This document shows positions 26,995 to 35,624 of a stretch of DNA of 64,000 nucleotides, in pieces (position 1 is the first letter of the stretch; every line of letters starts with the position of its first letter). Under the pieces are notes generated by a model. That model was not told the DNA's origin, did not search any database, and worked only from the letters and a program-made list of their open reading frames with translations. The stretch comes from Candidatus Kuenenia stuttgartensis. GTDB taxonomy: Bacteria > Planctomycetota > Planctomycetia > Isosphaerales > Isosphaeraceae. The position numbers were made by a program, and so were the translations under genes. The DNA lies in NCBI GenBank assembly GCA_945865635.1, contig CAMBEP010000013.1, positions 31,246 to 95,245 of the forward strand, given 5' to 3'.

Positions 26995-27145
26995 TGGTCT
27001 AAATTCCCGCTATTGTTTAACAACTAATGAATTTAAATGATAGGGATTGACTACGAATTGAAACGCTGTAATCATAGGTGTGGCGTGATGTTTTACCGGT
27101 AACAAAAGGAGCGGATCGAAAGTGATTAAATAGGCGTCAAATATT

Positions 27146-27198
27146 CCTCCGGAGCAAAAGGTCCCCCGTTCAAATTCTCTCGGGTGTATTCGATGTAA
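27146..27198 (+). repeat. Right attachment repeat (attR): decayed copy of the tRNA-Arg 3' half
   Basis: Starts with 18 bases identical to the tRNA from its anticodon loop, then the T-stem 5' arm is changed (CCCCC in place of AGAGG region), followed by TTCAAA and TCTCGGGTGTA. The 5' half of a tRNA is absent, so this is not a tRNA gene. It marks the right junction of the element and the left edge of the remnant of a second one. Confidence 0.75.
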
Positions 27199-27236
27199 TT
27201 GCCTCATAGACAAAGCCTTACGAAAAGTCAAAACCG

Positions 27237-27386
27237 ATGGAAAACCCGTCAAAATCTGACTCCAAATCGGAGGGTTCCGCCGTTTTCGATTCATCGGAGA
27301 TTTTTGACGTGAAGGTTTCAAAAGTATCGCCGCCATAAAAAAATCTAAGCCCGCGTGGTCCTAAACGGGCGGGAAATTGATTTTGA
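27237..27386 (+). pseudogene. Remnant of a second integrase N-terminus
   Basis: Starting at the ATG at 27237 the sequence parallels the integrase start at 22943: KSDSKSEGSAVFDSSEIFDV versus KSDPKTGDSPVFDSMEVFGV. It is then interrupted by a frameshift and stop near 27338, and the DNA match resumes as far as AAACGGGCGGGAAATT near 27380. It lies 38 bp past the right attachment repeat, the same geometry as the left copy (39 bp past the repeat). It is the start of an older, related element whose remainder is gone. Confidence 0.75.
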
Positions 27387-27569
27387 CGATGGGCGGCCAT
27401 CCGATCACGCTCCTTTTCGAATGCGCTTAGCCTGCGATCGTGTTTTTTGGACTTTTCTAATGCTGGAAATTTGATATAAGGCTTTTTAAATAACTCAGGA
27501 TGAGTCTCTTCAAGCCGATTCAACAAGAAGATGGCATGAAGCGAACCCCCGCTACGGAGGCCCAGGCCG

Positions 27570-30500
27570 ATGAACTGTCGCATGATATTGATTCGTGACC
27601 ATTTGCGACTCATGGTTCGGTGGGCTCTGGTGGTGCCTGCCACTGCGTTGGCGGTAAGTTTGGTTTGGCAAGTTTCGAGTCAGGCGGAGGATCCTGCGGA
27701 GAGCCCGCCTGCGGATGCGGTCTGGCAGGAGGGATTTGAAGGGCCCCGGCCGACTTGGATTCGCGAGGAAGTCGATGCCCCTGTCGACTGGCTGACTCAT
27801 GACCGATCGGAGCTGGCGGCCCGGGAAGGGGCGAAGAGCGAGCGATTTGTTTTCAATTCGGGTCCAGGCAGTGGGATCTATGCGAGTCTTGCGGTGCCCA
27901 GGATCAAGGTGCGCGAGGACTTGAATGTCAGCCTCAACATGAAGTCTGACCGCAGCGGAATGAGTTTACTGGCGCGGATTGTCTTCCCTGAGGACAAGGA
28001 CCCTGACACAGGAAAGCCTTCATTTGTGGTGATTGCCGGCGGTGCGTATACCAATACGGGGGTGTGGCAGAAGCTGGCTTTGATTGATATTTCAAACGAA
28101 ATGGAGCGTCAGGCGCGGCTTTTGCGGATCCGATCGCAGAGGAAGGTATCGACCAGTGGAGCGTATCTTGAGCGAATCATCCTGAATCTTTATGGCGGGG
28201 CCGGGCAGACGACGATTTTTGTGGACGACTTGCGGATATCGCCTGTGGAGTCGTCACTGGTGGCTGACCGCGCGGAGCAAGCGGCTGCCGGGGCAGAAAA
28301 GCTTGTTGGCGCTGAAGATGCAGCGATTAGAAACCAAGATCAGGCGAAGCTTGGCTCCAAGCGGGTGATCATGCAGGGCGGTCAGTTGCGTCGCGACGGC
28401 ATTGGGTGGATATTTAGCATGATCGACGCCCCCGGGACGAAGTCGGACCAGCTTCTGAGGGTAGGCTTCGACGTCCTTTCGGTCGATTCTGCCGTGAATC
28501 GTGAATCGTTGCTGGAAATGGCGCAGATGGGCTTTATGGTCGCACCCCGAGTGAGCGGCGGTCGATTGATTGCTGACGACGACCCGGACCAGGCCTTTGA
28601 AAGAGCCAAGAAGTTTCCGATCCAGGAATCGGTCGCATTTTGGGACCTCGGCCGAAATCTTGGGGTGACTCTTGACAACCCAAGTGGCGAAAAGCAGTTG
28701 GAACGTAATCGGGCGCTGGTGCGAAAGATTCATGAGGAGGCCACCCAGGCGGAAACAGCGGGGCGGACCTTTTCGAATCTGGTTTCAGGCATCGCCGGGG
28801 GGAGGCTCGCCGGCTATGCCATGCCTCAGAATCATTTGGAGATCATGGGAATTGATCCGACCGTATGGTCGCCTGGCAAGACGCACCAGGATGTCTTCTC
28901 ATTCCTTCAGCAGCGCAGAGACTTAACCACCCTGGCCAACCCGGGCGGAGTGCTCTTTTGGGGCTGGGTTGCGGCACGTTCGGAACCGTCTGTGACCCGC
29001 CAGCTTTGGGGCGAGGACATGCCCCCAGCCTGGGGCTATCCGCGCCGATTGCCAGAACAGATCAGGCTGGATGCTTATTGCCTGATTGCTTCCGGTTATC
29101 GTGGCTGGGGAGTCAAAGGCGATGCGGATCTGACTCGCGAATCAGGCCGGTCGATGCTGCTGGAGCTCGGTTTTCTGAATGAAGAGCTTGACCTTGTGGA
29201 GTCGTTTCTGAGCGACCAGCAAGGCCAGATCCAGGCCATCGAGTGCCACCCGCCAGACCCCCCGGTGCGGCTTTCCAAGAACGGAATTTCAAGCCTCAAC
29301 ACCAAGATGGTGGTGAGCAATGAAACGGTGAAACATCCGTCAATCAAGGGGGTTGCGATCAATCTGCCCGAAAAGCGTGGTCGTCTCTTGCTGATGGCCG
29401 ATCTGGAGGATGCCGCACAATGGCAACCGTCTCAGATGTCGATCAACAACCTGACGGTGCGGGTGCCGGGCACTGCGGAGAATGCGACTCCGTATCTGAT
29501 TAGTCCTGGCGAGGTTCGTGTGCTCGAGCGGAAGCGGGTTCCGGGCGGCCTGCAGGTGATCATACCTGAATTTGATACCACTGCGATGATTTTATTGACA
29601 ACCGACGAAGCCATGGGGCAATGGCTTTCCGTGGCTGTGGCAAGGAATCGGGCCATGGCTTGCTCGATGGCCATTGAACAGGCCGATCGACAGATCGCTT
29701 GGGTGACAGAAACGCATAATCGCCTTACAAATGACGGTTTTACAGTCAATGATGCCGCCATTTGGCTTACGGGTGCTCAGGAGAGGGTCCAGTCCGCGCG
29801 TGAATCGCAGGCCAGGGAAGATTTTGCCCAGGCCTGGATTGAAGCCCGCCGGGCGCTTCGTCCGCTGCGCATCCTGATGCGCGACCATTGGAACAGCGCT
29901 TTGAAAACGCTTGAGGATTCGGCAACCTCCAACCTCAAAAGTGCTGTGCCGGCTGAGAGTGTCGGCGAACCAGCCCCAGCCGAACTGCGGATTCTGGTCT
30001 CACCCGTTTCGAGCCCTGGCCTGTTGTCGTTCAACACCCTTCCCCAGCACTATTTATGGGCGAGCTGGATACGCGACGGGCGATTTTCGGGCGATGGTGT
30101 GAAGGGTGGCAATTTTGATCGGCCAGAAGCCTTGCGCGACGGTGGCTGGGTGAACCTTTCACGCGATCTTGACGGGCGTCAGGGAGCCGCCCTTTCTGCC
30201 GATGATTCCAAAGGCCAGGGTCGTGTGCTTCGACTAAATGTGTCGAAAAAGGCTGACGCCCGGATCGATGAACTCTCCGCCTTTGTAGACCACCCTGTCG
30301 CAGCGGTTCGAACGCACCCGATCAAGGTGAGCCCGCGCGAGATGATCCGGATTCGGGTCAAAGTGCGCATGCCGCGTCCTCAACAGCCAGGAGCAGGCGG
30401 CCTTGTGGTGGAAGATTCGCTGGGTGGACCATCGCTGGCATTCCGCCGAACGAAGGCGATCCCGGAATGGTCGGAAATTGTGCTTTACAGGCGTGCCGTG

Positions 30501-30713
30501 TCAGAGACTTCAATGACGGTCACCCTCGGCCTGGCGGGCGATGGCGACCTGTTTTTTGACGATTTGAGGGTGGAACGCCTGACCGAAAATGCGCCTTTGA
30601 ACAAGGATCGGGTCGCCATTCGGGATGGTCAGCCCGCGACAGGAGGGGTGCCGGAACCAGGCGTTCCTGTGGCAGCACCAGCCGAATCGGTTGTACCGGA
30701 TAATCGGCCGTAA
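27570..30713 (+). CDS. Large secreted protein of unknown function
   Basis: A 1047-residue protein. GGAGG (27556-27560) nine bases before the ATG supports the start; a signal sequence follows (ALVVPATALAVSLVWQV near residues 19-36). Residues ~50-225 look like a beta-sandwich, carbohydrate-binding-like module (WQEGFEGPRPTW ... TTIFVDDLRI), and a similar module ends the protein (~860-1000, ending DLFFDDLRVERL). The middle (~260-560) has TIM-barrel-like features and Trp/Gly-rich segments (VLFWGWVAARSEPS, SGYRGWGVKG). A helical stretch follows at ~700-790. The design suggests a glycan-active or glycan-binding surface protein, but no catalytic pair is identified. It starts only ~190 bp after the decayed element. 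Confidence 0.72.
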   Translation: MNCRMILIRDHLRLMVRWALVVPATALAVSLVWQVSSQAEDPAESPPADAVWQEGFEGPRPTWIREEVDAPVDWLTHDRSELAAREGAKSERFVFNSGPGSGIYASLAVPRIKVREDLNVSLNMKSDRSGMSLLARIVFPEDKDPDTGKPSFVVIAGGAYTNTGVWQKLALIDISNEMERQARLLRIRSQRKVSTSGAYLERIILNLYGGAGQTTIFVDDLRISPVESSLVADRAEQAAAGAEKLVGAEDAAIRNQDQAKLGSKRVIMQGGQLRRDGIGWIFSMIDAPGTKSDQLLRVGFDVLSVDSAVNRESLLEMAQMGFMVAPRVSGGRLIADDDPDQAFERAKKFPIQESVAFWDLGRNLGVTLDNPSGEKQLERNRALVRKIHEEATQAETAGRTFSNLVSGIAGGRLAGYAMPQNHLEIMGIDPTVWSPGKTHQDVFSFLQQRRDLTTLANPGGVLFWGWVAARSEPSVTRQLWGEDMPPAWGYPRRLPEQIRLDAYCLIASGYRGWGVKGDADLTRESGRSMLLELGFLNEELDLVESFLSDQQGQIQAIECHPPDPPVRLSKNGISSLNTKMVVSNETVKHPSIKGVAINLPEKRGRLLLMADLEDAAQWQPSQMSINNLTVRVPGTAENATPYLISPGEVRVLERKRVPGGLQVIIPEFDTTAMILLTTDEAMGQWLSVAVARNRAMACSMAIEQADRQIAWVTETHNRLTNDGFTVNDAAIWLTGAQERVQSARESQAREDFAQAWIEARRALRPLRILMRDHWNSALKTLEDSATSNLKSAVPAESVGEPAPAELRILVSPVSSPGLLSFNTLPQHYLWASWIRDGRFSGDGVKGGNFDRPEALRDGGWVNLSRDLDGRQGAALSADDSKGQGRVLRLNVSKKADARIDELSAFVDHPVAAVRTHPIKVSPREMIRIRVKVRMPRPQQPGAGGLVVEDSLGGPSLAFRRTKAIPEWSEIVLYRRAVSETSMTVTLGLAGDGDLFFDDLRVERLTENAPLNKDRVAIRDGQPATGGVPEPGVPVAAPAESVVPDNRP

Positions 30714-31234
30714 GTATTCTGGATTGCTTGATTAAATGCATGGCAGACGGGCATCTGGCCGGTTGGGCAGATGGGTTGATTCTGCGGGTTTCAGAAGCCG
30801 TTACGACCGTTAGGGTCCCAGAATTTTTGGGGAATTCTGGGAGACTCCGGTTTGGAATGTCTGACAGAGATGTTACACTCTCCGCAACTGGTCTGCGCGG
30901 ATCGCTTTTGCCGACATTTTCTAACCATCGCAATCGTTGGAATCGATTTCTTTCGATTGCGGGTTGAACGAACGTAAAGTTTGTTTGGCTGGTTGGGAAC
31001 TTTTGTTGGGTGGGGAGCGTCCTAACAGACTGAAGGCGTTCTCCTGAATGTCTCCTTTGCAAGCCTGTCAATGACGAATTTCGAATGACGCATCGGATCA
31101 GAACCACTCTGACGAGTGGTGTATGACTGAGGCATGATTTGGAATGAAGTGGTTTGTGAAGAACATGTTCAGGTAATGGGCGAATCTAAAAAATGAGAAC
31201 CGGATTGCTTCTCTGATTGAGGGAGCTGGCGAAC
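30714..31234. other. 521-bp intergenic region upstream of pilM, with two hairpins
   Basis: No gene is seen. CCCAGAATT/AATTCTGGG form a perfect 9-bp stem with a 7-nt loop at 30817-30841, without a T-run. ACCACTC/GAGTGGT form a 7-bp stem at 31103-31120 in the probable leader of the pilM operon. Either could be regulatory RNA structure. Promoters are expected here, but no convincing paired boxes were found. Confidence 0.4.
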
Positions 31235-33625
31235 ATGGCCAAAGTTCAAGCGGTTTGGGCGATCGATATCGGCCAGGTCGCACTCAAGGCTCTAAAGGTT
31301 GTTCCGGGCGACACACCTGACCAGATGGTGGTCGAGGAAGTGGCCCGGATTGAATACCCAAAGATTCTGAGTCAACCCGATGCCGACCCGGATGAACTTG
31401 TCCGAATGGCTCTGATTGAGTTCCTTGAAAAACACTCGACCAAGGGATGCCGCATTGCGATCGGCGTGCCTGGCCAAAAAGGTTTGATCAAATTCATCAA
31501 ACTTCCTCCGGTCGAAAAGAAGCGTATTCCGGAAATTGTTCAGTATGAGGCCAAGCAGCAGATTCCGTTCCCTTTGAATGAGGTTGTCTGGGATTACCAG
31601 CAACTGGCATCCGAGGACGACGACGACGCGGGCGATGACGACGAGATGTCGTTTACGATGGCCGAGGTCGGCCTTTTTGCGATGAAGCGTGAGGAGATCA
31701 ACAAAGCACTCTTCCCGCTCCGCCGTCTGGGTCTCGAGCCCGACATCGTGCAGATGACTCCGATTGCCCTCTACAATTTTGCGACCTTTGAGCTGATCAA
31801 GGGCCGCGGGGAAAAGGGTCCGATTGTTGTTCTGGACATGGGTGCCGACAAGACCGAATGTGTGATTACCGACGGCAACCGGATCTGGCAGAGAAATGTG
31901 CCGATCGGCGGGAACCACTTCACACGGGCCCTGACCAAAGAGATGAAACTGGTTTTCGCCAAGGCGGAAGCCACCAAGCGCGACGCCGCGACCTCAGCCG
32001 ACATGAAGGCGGTTTTCACGGCGATGAAGGGCGTTTTCAAGGATTTCTCGACCGAAATCCAGCGGACAATCGGGTTTTATGGAAGTGTCAACAAGGGTTC
32101 CAAGGTCAAGAAGATCATTGGCCTGGGCAATGGCTTCAAGCTCCCCGGCCTGACCACCTTCCTGCAGCAGGAACTTGATATTCCAGTCGAGGCCCTGACC
32201 TCCTTCACCAGACTCTCTGGCGAAGCCCTGGAAGAGGCAGGCTTTGCCGACAATGCGGCCTCGTTTGCCATCTCCTATGGCCTGGCCGCCCAAGCCTTCA
32301 GCAAGCAGGCGATCCAGACCAGCCTGCTCCCGCCCGACATCAAGCAGGCCCGCCTGGTTCGCAAAAAGAAGCCCCTGGTGCTTGCCGCCAGCCTCTTGTT
32401 CATGCTTGGCTTCACCGCCATGTTCCTGGGCACTGTCAAGGCCTGGACAAAAGTCAACAACAGCGAATTCACATCGGCGGTCGAAAGTGCGAAATCCGTT
32501 GCGACCAAGGGGGCATCCCTCAAGTCCGACTACGAAGCCGCCAAGGGAGCCTTCTCAAGCGAGAAAATCAAGGGCGATTCCCTGGTCGTCTCAAACAACG
32601 AAAAGCTCATGTGGCCACAGTTGTTACAGACCATCAACGCCTACATGCCTGACCCTGTGACCGAGAAAAAGCTGAATGTGACCAGCCCGTCCGACCAGCT
32701 CAGGCTTGCCAAGCTGGCCGTTCACATCGACCAGATCAAGCCGGCTTATCGCAATGATTTGGCTGTGGAATGGTACGACACGCTGGACTCCGTCAACCCC
32801 AGCGCCAAATCGACCATGGCCCCCTATGACGTCAAGGAAGGCAACACGCCGGCTGGCGAAGGCTGGGTCATCCAGATTGTCGGCCACCACTACAACCCCT
32901 ATCCCGGCAAGATCAAGAACGAAGACAATATGGGCCCTCTGGGCTATATCCGGAACGACATTCTCAAGCGGCTTCAGGGCGCTGGCCCTCGCCGATTTGG
33001 TCTGTCGCATGCCGCCCTTGTCTGGATGACCGAAGATAAGCAGTGGACAACCGAAAAGGCCGCCAGCACCAATGGCCTTTCCGCCAATGCGATTCCCCTG
33101 ATTGCAGCCGTCGGCCCAGTGGGTGGCGGTGGTGGCGAGGGAGGCGGCGCCGGTGCTGAAGGTGGAATGTCCGCTATGATGGGTATGATGGGCGGAATGG
33201 GCGGCGGCGGCAAGGGAGGAATGGGCGACATGCAGGAAGCCGCTGGCGGTGGCGGAATGGGCCGTGGCATGATGGGAATGATGGGCGGCGGCATGGGTGG
33301 TGGAGCCGATGCGAAGGCCAAGGAAAAGCTGACATTTCTGGTACGCACGGACTTCCTGATTCAGATGGTCTGGAAGCCTCTGAGTGAAGAGAATGTGCCC
33401 AAGTCGCTTGAAGAGCTTCAGGCGGCACTGACAGAGGCCGCCAAGGAGACAAACGCTGCGCCTCCCAAAGAAATGGATTTTGTGAGCAAGAGTCTGGAGC
33501 AGTCCAAACTTAGGGCCAAGATGTATGAACGACTCGGCACCGGCCCTGGAGCCAAATCGGCTGAAGAGGGTGGCGCAGATGCCACAAAAGCTTCGGGCGC
33601 CGCAGCGGCCCCCGGATCAAACTGA
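31235..33625 (+). CDS. pilM: PilM-like actin-fold protein with C-terminal membrane and Gly/Met-rich extension
   Basis: A 796-residue protein. The ATG at 31235 has GAGGGAG nine bases upstream. Residues 1-375 match PilM, the actin/FtsA-like cytoplasmic protein of type IV pilus and type II secretion inner-membrane platforms: AIDIGQVALKALKV at the start, LPPVEKKRIPEIVQYEAKQQ with IPFPLNEVVWDY near 105, VVLDMGADKTECVI near 200, and IGLGNGFKLPG near 300. Ordinary PilM ends there (~350 residues). Here a membrane helix follows (about 391-411: VLAASLLFMLGFTAMFLG), then a soluble domain, a Gly/Met-rich tract (about 630-690) and a charged tail, so it looks like PilM fused to a PilN-like part. Two further anchored proteins follow and probably complete the platform. 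Confidence 0.82.
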   Translation: MAKVQAVWAIDIGQVALKALKVVPGDTPDQMVVEEVARIEYPKILSQPDADPDELVRMALIEFLEKHSTKGCRIAIGVPGQKGLIKFIKLPPVEKKRIPEIVQYEAKQQIPFPLNEVVWDYQQLASEDDDDAGDDDEMSFTMAEVGLFAMKREEINKALFPLRRLGLEPDIVQMTPIALYNFATFELIKGRGEKGPIVVLDMGADKTECVITDGNRIWQRNVPIGGNHFTRALTKEMKLVFAKAEATKRDAATSADMKAVFTAMKGVFKDFSTEIQRTIGFYGSVNKGSKVKKIIGLGNGFKLPGLTTFLQQELDIPVEALTSFTRLSGEALEEAGFADNAASFAISYGLAAQAFSKQAIQTSLLPPDIKQARLVRKKKPLVLAASLLFMLGFTAMFLGTVKAWTKVNNSEFTSAVESAKSVATKGASLKSDYEAAKGAFSSEKIKGDSLVVSNNEKLMWPQLLQTINAYMPDPVTEKKLNVTSPSDQLRLAKLAVHIDQIKPAYRNDLAVEWYDTLDSVNPSAKSTMAPYDVKEGNTPAGEGWVIQIVGHHYNPYPGKIKNEDNMGPLGYIRNDILKRLQGAGPRRFGLSHAALVWMTEDKQWTTEKAASTNGLSANAIPLIAAVGPVGGGGGEGGGAGAEGGMSAMMGMMGGMGGGGKGGMGDMQEAAGGGGMGRGMMGMMGGGMGGGADAKAKEKLTFLVRTDFLIQMVWKPLSEENVPKSLEELQAALTEAAKETNAAPPKEMDFVSKSLEQSKLRAKMYERLGTGPGAKSAEEGGADATKASGAAAAPGSN

Positions 33626-33669
33626 AGCCGCTTTCACCCCACCATTTGATAAAGGACAGGTGACCGACC

Positions 33670-35475
33670 ATGGATCAAGTCAAGATATACCTTAAGATTG
33701 CGGTAGCGAATCGTTTCTGGATACTGTGCGTGGTTGCGGCCCTGATGCCGATGATTGGATATTTGGCCGGCAACGGCAAGATCAAAACCCAGACTGAGGC
33801 CAAGGCCAAGGACATTGAGTCTGCCTATAAGGGTGTCGACCCTTACAAATCAGGCAAGATTCCGAACCCCGACTGGAAGTCTCTGGCCGAGAAGCAGACC
33901 ACCAAGCTCACGGGCGAAATCAATGTTGCCTGGAAGAAGCTTTATGAGCGTCAGGCTCCCCTTCTGAAATGGCCTCTTGATCGGGTTGAAGAGAAGTTTC
34001 GGGCCTGGGGCCGTCGGCATCCAGAGACCAAAGAGGCCTCAACCGACGATGTCCAACTGATCATTCAGGACTACGTCAATTTCCATCCGGAATATGTGAC
34101 ATCGATTTACAAATCGTTCCGGCCATTTGACTTCGAGAAGGGCACAGGCGTCATTGTCTCACCAGCCGAAAAGGGCTTGCTGAGACCTCAGACCTTCGAT
34201 ATCACCAAAGCTCCCAAGCTGACCGAGATCTGGAAAGAGCAGGAAAAGCTATGGGTCAGCCAGGCTCTGCTGACGGTGATTGACCAGGTCAACAAGAATG
34301 CCAAATCTTGGGAACAGGCGCCGATCAAGCAGATTGTGCGCATTGAGGTCGCCTGCGAAGGCGCACAGGACCCGATGTCCCAGACCAAGGGCGTCACCCT
34401 GATTGACGCCCCAGCCATTCTCGCACCCGGCGAAGAAGCTGCTGTGGCTGAGGAAGGCGAGGCCGCCGGTGGTGCGGAAGGCGGAATGGCTGCCATGATG
34501 GGCATGATGGGCGGTGGCAAGGGCGGAATGCGTGAATCCATGGGCGAAATGGGCGGCGGCGGAATGGGTGGCGGAATGGGCGGTGGCGGAGGCGGCACAT
34601 CGACTGCTCCCGACATTGTGAAATTCCTGGCTCCACCGGAAGGTGTCGAAAACCCTCCTTACTTTATCGTTCCGATCATGGTCACAACCCTGATCGAGCA
34701 AGACAAAATTGCTGACTTGCTCGTCGAACTTGAAAATTCCCCGATGGCCATTCAGGTCATGTCGCTCGACTTCTCGAAACCGAGTGTCAAAGTCAGGAAG
34801 CCCGAAAAGGGCGACTCCAGCATGCTCGGATACGGCGGAAGCACCGGCATGATGGGCATGATGGGTGGCATGGGCCGTGGCGGAATGAAGGAAGGGTCGG
34901 AAGGCATGGAAGGCATGATGGGTGGCATGTCGGCCATGGGTGGGATGGGCGGAGGCATGGGCCGAGGCGGAATGGGTGGCATGGCTGGTGGGATGGAAGG
35001 CATGATGGGTGGTATGGGTGGTGGTGGTGCCGAAACCAAGAAGGGTGTGGATGTTCGGAGCAAGGATCGCCGCAAGGAGCGTGAATCTGCCGAGAAGAAT
35101 CTCGCCAAGCGTGCCCGATTCAGCCTTCAGGACCCTTACTACAACGTGGTCGAGGTCAGCGTCTATGGCCAAGCCCGGTTCTATGTTCCACCGCCACCTC
35201 CGGTAGCCGTTGAGAGCGAGGGCGATGCCGCCACCGAACCGGCTGCTGAAGGGGCGGAAAAACCAGCCGCTCCAGCCGAAAAAGAAGCTCCTAAAGCCGA
35301 CGAAGCGGCCACCGAAAAGGCTGACCAACCAAAGGCTGAAGCTCCTAAAGCCGCTGAAGCACCAAAGGCCGACGAAGCGGCCACCGAAAAGGCTGATCAA
35401 CCAAAGGCTGAAGCACCCAAGGCTGCTGAAGCTCCAAAGGCTGATCAACCCAAGGCTGAAGCGCCTAAGTCATGA
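33670..35475 (+). CDS. Single-pass membrane protein with Gly/Met-rich tracts and an Ala/Pro/Lys repeat tail (PilN/PilO position)
   Basis: A 601-residue protein 44 bp after the PilM-like gene. A short cytoplasmic start is followed by one membrane helix (about residues 13-34: VANRFWILCVVAALMPMIGYL), then a helical region, two Gly/Met-rich tracts (about 267-310 and 377-455) and a C-terminal repeat tail of EAPKA/ADQPKA units. AAAGGACAGG lies about 10 bases before the ATG. The topology (short N-terminus, one helix, long outer part) and place after pilM are those of PilN or PilO, but it is about three times their length, and neither is identifiable by motif. The low-complexity tracts may be flexible or surface-spanning segments. 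Confidence 0.7.
   Translation: MDQVKIYLKIAVANRFWILCVVAALMPMIGYLAGNGKIKTQTEAKAKDIESAYKGVDPYKSGKIPNPDWKSLAEKQTTKLTGEINVAWKKLYERQAPLLKWPLDRVEEKFRAWGRRHPETKEASTDDVQLIIQDYVNFHPEYVTSIYKSFRPFDFEKGTGVIVSPAEKGLLRPQTFDITKAPKLTEIWKEQEKLWVSQALLTVIDQVNKNAKSWEQAPIKQIVRIEVACEGAQDPMSQTKGVTLIDAPAILAPGEEAAVAEEGEAAGGAEGGMAAMMGMMGGGKGGMRESMGEMGGGGMGGGMGGGGGGTSTAPDIVKFLAPPEGVENPPYFIVPIMVTTLIEQDKIADLLVELENSPMAIQVMSLDFSKPSVKVRKPEKGDSSMLGYGGSTGMMGMMGGMGRGGMKEGSEGMEGMMGGMSAMGGMGGGMGRGGMGGMAGGMEGMMGGMGGGGAETKKGVDVRSKDRRKERESAEKNLAKRARFSLQDPYYNVVEVSVYGQARFYVPPPPPVAVESEGDAATEPAAEGAEKPAAPAEKEAPKADEAATEKADQPKAEAPKAAEAPKADEAATEKADQPKAEAPKAAEAPKADQPKAEAPKS
35287..35472 (+). repeat. 72-nt coding tandem repeat (2.6 copies)
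   Basis: Two full 72-nt units (35287-35358, 35359-35430) and a 42-nt partial unit (35431-35472) encode repeats that begin APKADEAATEKADQP and continue KAEAPKAAE; the partial unit keeps APKADQPKAEAPKS. The full units differ at only a few wobble positions. Such a tract can change copy number by slippage or recombination in frame, altering the length of the protein's tail. Confidence 0.85.
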
Positions 35476-35569
35476 TCCGGGATGGGTCACGATGCGTTCT
35501 TCTCAAAATCGCAAACTGGCCCATTCTCATACAACTGCCAAAACCTAAAGCGGCTCGAACTCAATCACG

Positions 35570-35592
35570 GTCAGGAACCTTTTTTTCCTGAC
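35570..35592 (+). other. Intergenic hairpin upstream of the third pil-cluster gene
   Basis: GTCAGGAA (35570-35577) pairs with TTCCTGAC (35585-35592) around a CCTTTTT loop, in the 149-bp gap before the next gene. The T's lie in the loop and no T-run follows the stem, so it is not a standard terminator. It could be an mRNA processing or stabilising element. Confidence 0.35.
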
Positions 35593-35624
35593 GGATCCCA
35601 ATTACGGAAGGGATGAGAACCACC

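Larger units (their letters stand above)
26643..27145. other. Non-coding right-end region of the element
   Basis: About 500 bp without a credible gene. It holds an imperfect palindrome (26905-26925), a tandem 12-bp repeat (26971-26994), G/C-runs, and then an AT-rich stretch up to the right attachment repeat. This could be an origin of replication or recombination arm region. Short open frames here have no ribosome-binding site and no recognisable product. Confidence 0.5.
22852..27198 (+). mobile_element. Degraded integrative element inserted at tRNA-Arg(CCG)
   Basis: The element is bounded by copies of the tRNA 3' half plus 10 flanking bases (22852-22904 and 27146-27198). Within it are an integrase N-terminal remnant, a 5'-truncated family A DNA polymerase, a BrnT-like toxin/antitoxin pair, a double winged-helix protein, a small hypothetical gene and a repeat-bearing right end. 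The genes use leucine TTG and GGCC-rich codons heavily, unlike the neighbouring chromosome. With no complete integrase it is probably not self-mobile. A second decayed integrase start directly beyond the right end shows another, older insertion at the same place. Phage structural and conjugation genes are absent. Confidence 0.8.

Noticed and set aside
27146..27198. Possible second tRNA-Arg gene
   Set aside because: Only the 3' half is present and its T stem is broken; it is an attachment-site copy.
33121..33306. Gly/Met-coding tandem triplets considered as a DNA repeat array
   Set aside because: Units are irregular at the nucleotide level; better described as protein low complexity.
34249..35448. 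Long leftward frame (399 codons), His- and Phe-rich, opposite the Gly/Met-rich protein
   Set aside because: It is the antisense of low-complexity Gly/Met and Ala/Pro/Lys codons, which lack stops on the other strand; no ribosome-binding site or recognisable domain.
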